DNA of 8,419 nt from Dehalococcoidia bacterium. Its GTDB lineage: Bacteria; Chloroflexota; Dehalococcoidia; SZUA-161. Position 1 is the first letter of the stretch. Each line of letters begins with the position of its first letter. Location: NCBI GenBank assembly GCA_030619685.1, contig JAUXAX010000075.1:1-8419 (forward strand), in the 5' to 3' direction. A program made the position numbers and the translations under genes. Shown here piece by piece: positions 7,282 to 8,419 of this stretch. Under the pieces are notes generated by a model. The model had not been told where the DNA came from. It worked only from the letters and a program-made list of their open reading frames with translations, and searched no databases.

Positions 7282-8079
7282 ATGGCGTTTGAGACGATCA
7301 TCCTGGAGAAAAAGGACGGGGTTGCCAGAATAACATTCAACAGACCAGAGGTATTGAATGCGTTTAACCCCAAAATGTCTGATGAACTCAAGGAAGCTGT
7401 AAAGGATATAGCTGCTGACAAGGATGTCAGGGTTGTAGTTATCACCGGTGCAGGCGACCGGGCCTTTATGTCAGGGGCGGACATCGACAAGACGATATTG
7501 GCGTGGGTGGAAATGACGAAGAAGGGTAGAAGAGTCATGGACGATCACAAGGCATACTTCTCACCCACTATGCTTGAAGAGTTACCACAACCGGTGATAG
7601 CAGCAGTCAATGGGTTTGCCATGGGCATGGGCTGCGAGATCGCATTGGGCTGCGACATAAGGATAGCCGCGGATAATGCTCAGTTTGGCCAGCCGGAGAT
7701 AAGACTGGGGATCATGTGCGGCGGCGGCGGCAGCGTGAGGTTGACGCGCCTGGTAGGAAAGGGCAAGGCCATGGAGATGTGCCTCACGGGAGACCCGATC
7801 GATGCCCAGGAGGCATATCGCGTCGGTCTGGTCAACCAGGTGGTGCCCGCCGCAGAGCTGGAGAATGCCGTCAATGCCATGGTAAAGAGGTTGATATGGA
7901 AGGGCGCCGTAGCCCTGGACTCCACCAAGAAGAGCATTAACGCCACCATGGAGATGGGGGTGAAAGAGGCTATCGAAAACGAGGCAGAACTGTTCTCCGA
8001 CATCTTCAAGACCGAAGACGCAGAGGAGGGAGCAAAAGCCTTCCTCGAGAAGAGAAGGCCTGAGTTCAAAGGTAAGTAA
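7282..8079 (+). CDS. Enoyl-CoA hydratase/isomerase (canonical crotonase)
   Basis: The protein has 265 residues; ATG 7282 has AAGGAGG (7270-7276) 5 bases upstream. It has both catalytic glutamates of enoyl-CoA hydratase: Glu119 in GMGCEIALGCD and Glu139 in FGQPEIRLG. The first oxyanion motif is FMSGAD (62-67), and the glycine-rich loop CGGGGSVRLTRLVG (146-159) matches the GAGGTQRL loop of the rat enzyme. It should hydrate a trans-2-enoyl-CoA to a 3-hydroxyacyl-CoA in beta-oxidation. Its ends (MAFETIILEKKDG and LEKRRPEFKGK) closely resemble those of the crotonase at 4306-5070, so the two look like diverged paralogues with different active sites. It is the last gene of the operon and begins 44 bases after the B12 subunit. 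Acyl chain preference cannot be read from the sequence. Confidence 0.93.
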   Translation: MAFETIILEKKDGVARITFNRPEVLNAFNPKMSDELKEAVKDIAADKDVRVVVITGAGDRAFMSGADIDKTILAWVEMTKKGRRVMDDHKAYFSPTMLEELPQPVIAAVNGFAMGMGCEIALGCDIRIAADNAQFGQPEIRLGIMCGGGGSVRLTRLVGKGKAMEMCLTGDPIDAQEAYRVGLVNQVVPAAELENAVNAMVKRLIWKGAVALDSTKKSINATMEMGVKEAIENEAELFSDIFKTEDAEEGAKAFLEKRRPEFKGK

Positions 8080-8082
8080 AAG

Positions 8083-8118
8083 TAGGGTGGGTGAAGTGAA
8101 ACGAAACCCACCACCCTA
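8083..8118. terminator. Hairpin after the operon, possible terminator
   Basis: TAGGGTGG (8083-8090) pairs with CCACCCTA (8111-8118) around a 20-base loop; an alternative 7-bp stem is GGTGGGT (8086-8092) with ACCCACC (8106-8112). It begins 4 bases after the last operon gene. On the plus strand no T-run follows (AAAATG), so it is a weak intrinsic terminator for the operon. On the minus strand the stem is followed by C and TTTT, so it could back up the minus-strand terminator at 8158-8190. Confidence 0.4.
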
Positions 8119-8157
8119 AAATGTGGCCAACAAACAGTAGTACAATCGTCGCAAGTG

Positions 8158-8190
8158 AAAAAGGCAGGTCAACGGATTGTAGACCTGCCT
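8158..8190 (-). terminator. Rho-independent terminator of the minus-strand gene
   Basis: AGGCAGGTC (8162-8170) and GACCTGCCT (8182-8190) form a perfect 9-bp stem with an 11-base loop. Read on the minus strand the stem is followed by a T-run (complement of AAAA, 8158-8161, continuing from the last stem T). It lies about 22 bases beyond the stop of the minus-strand gene ending at 8213, the expected position. On the plus strand no T-run follows. Confidence 0.75.
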
Positions 8191-8212
8191 CTTCATCAAT
8201 TCGCCCGTAAAC

Positions 8213-8419
8213 CTATTCACGCTTCGGCAATGACGTTCTGAATTCGGCGAAGTACTCGTCCTCGGTCTTTCCCGTGATGCGCTCGAAGTATTTGTCCGGC
8301 CTGATGCCGACAACAGTCTCCGCTATTTCCTTTTTGGCTTCGAGGTTTCCTCGCCTCTGGATCATCATCTTCTGCGCCTGTGGTGAGCCGGCACCGTGGA
8401 GCGCCTCTGGCAGACCCGC
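8213..8419 (-). CDS. C-terminus of a 4-hydroxyphenylacetate 3-hydroxylase / 4-hydroxybutyryl-CoA dehydratase family protein (5' end outside window)
   Basis: The minus strand is open from the right edge to a TAG (complement of 8213-8215), giving 68 visible residues. The segment begins GLPEALHGAGSPQAQKMM, followed by QRRGNLEAKKEIAETVVGI and a charged tail ending in PKRE. HGAGSPQAQ followed by a helix ending near GI is, from memory, the C-terminal signature of the flavoprotein family that includes 4-hydroxybutyryl-CoA dehydratase/vinylacetyl-CoA isomerase and HpaB-type hydroxylases. This reading is supported by the terminator placed just after the stop. The flavin- and Fe-S-binding parts lie outside the window, so dehydratase and hydroxylase cannot be separated. 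It is convergent with the acyl-CoA operon and therefore separately transcribed. Confidence 0.65.
   Translation of the reverse strand, partial: AGLPEALHGAGSPQAQKMMIQRRGNLEAKKEIAETVVGIRPDKYFERITGKTEDEYFAEFRTSLPKRE

Noticed and set aside
8116..8313. Minus-strand open frame of 65 codons near the right edge
   Set aside because: It overlaps, in another frame, the family-like C-terminus ending at 8213, and it runs through the terminator hairpin.

Overview
The window reads as bacterial DNA of moderate GC content. Genes are tightly packed, strong Shine-Dalgarno sequences precede most starts, and one near-consensus sigma70-type promoter is visible. The gene set is acyl-CoA catabolism (CoA-transferase/hydrolase, two crotonase-fold enzymes, a split B12-dependent acyl-CoA mutase) plus flavin oxidoreductases of the old-yellow-enzyme and carotenoid-desaturase types. 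This is typical of metabolically versatile, often anaerobic bacteria such as Desulfobacterota or Chloroflexi lineages. The taxon is an inference that the sequence alone cannot settle.

Layout. (1) 2-2308, plus strand: the 3' part of an old-yellow-enzyme-like FAD/NAD(P) oxidoreductase, cut by the window edge, then a complete CrtI/retinol-saturase-like FAD oxidoreductase whose true start is probably GTG 857. (2) 2309-2497: an intergenic region with an extended -10 promoter (TTGACA-N17-TAAAAT, 2350-2378) and a leader of about 110 nt with a possible hairpin. (3) 2498-8079, plus strand: a compact six-gene operon encoding a family I CoA-transferase-like alpha subunit, a beta subunit broken by an in-frame TAG, a crotonase resembling hydroxycinnamoyl-CoA hydratase-lyase, the large subunit of a B12-dependent acyl-CoA mutase, its separate B12-binding small subunit, and a canonical enoyl-CoA hydratase. 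(4) 8080-8212: a convergent intergenic spacer with two hairpins, one a good minus-strand terminator. (5) 8213-8419, minus strand: the C-terminus of what looks like a 4-hydroxyphenylacetate 3-hydroxylase/4-hydroxybutyryl-CoA dehydratase family protein, running off the right edge.

How the genes may work together. The operon looks like a catabolic module for an acyl-CoA that needs carbon-skeleton rearrangement. The mutase has the architecture of isobutyryl-CoA and 2-hydroxyisobutyryl-CoA mutases (566 aa + 132 aa). By eye alignment it lacks the residues that define methylmalonyl-CoA mutase (Tyr89, Gln197, Arg207 and His244 equivalents are Val84, Met197, Pro207 and Ala243), so its substrate is probably not a known one. 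The CoA-transferase-like pair lacks the usual beta-subunit catalytic Glu and may be a ring-opening hydrolase like IpdAB. The first crotonase keeps only one of the two catalytic Glu residues. Three enzymes with non-standard active sites in one operon are the main reason to suspect an undescribed pathway. The beta-subunit stop codon is the main caveat about whether the module is intact.
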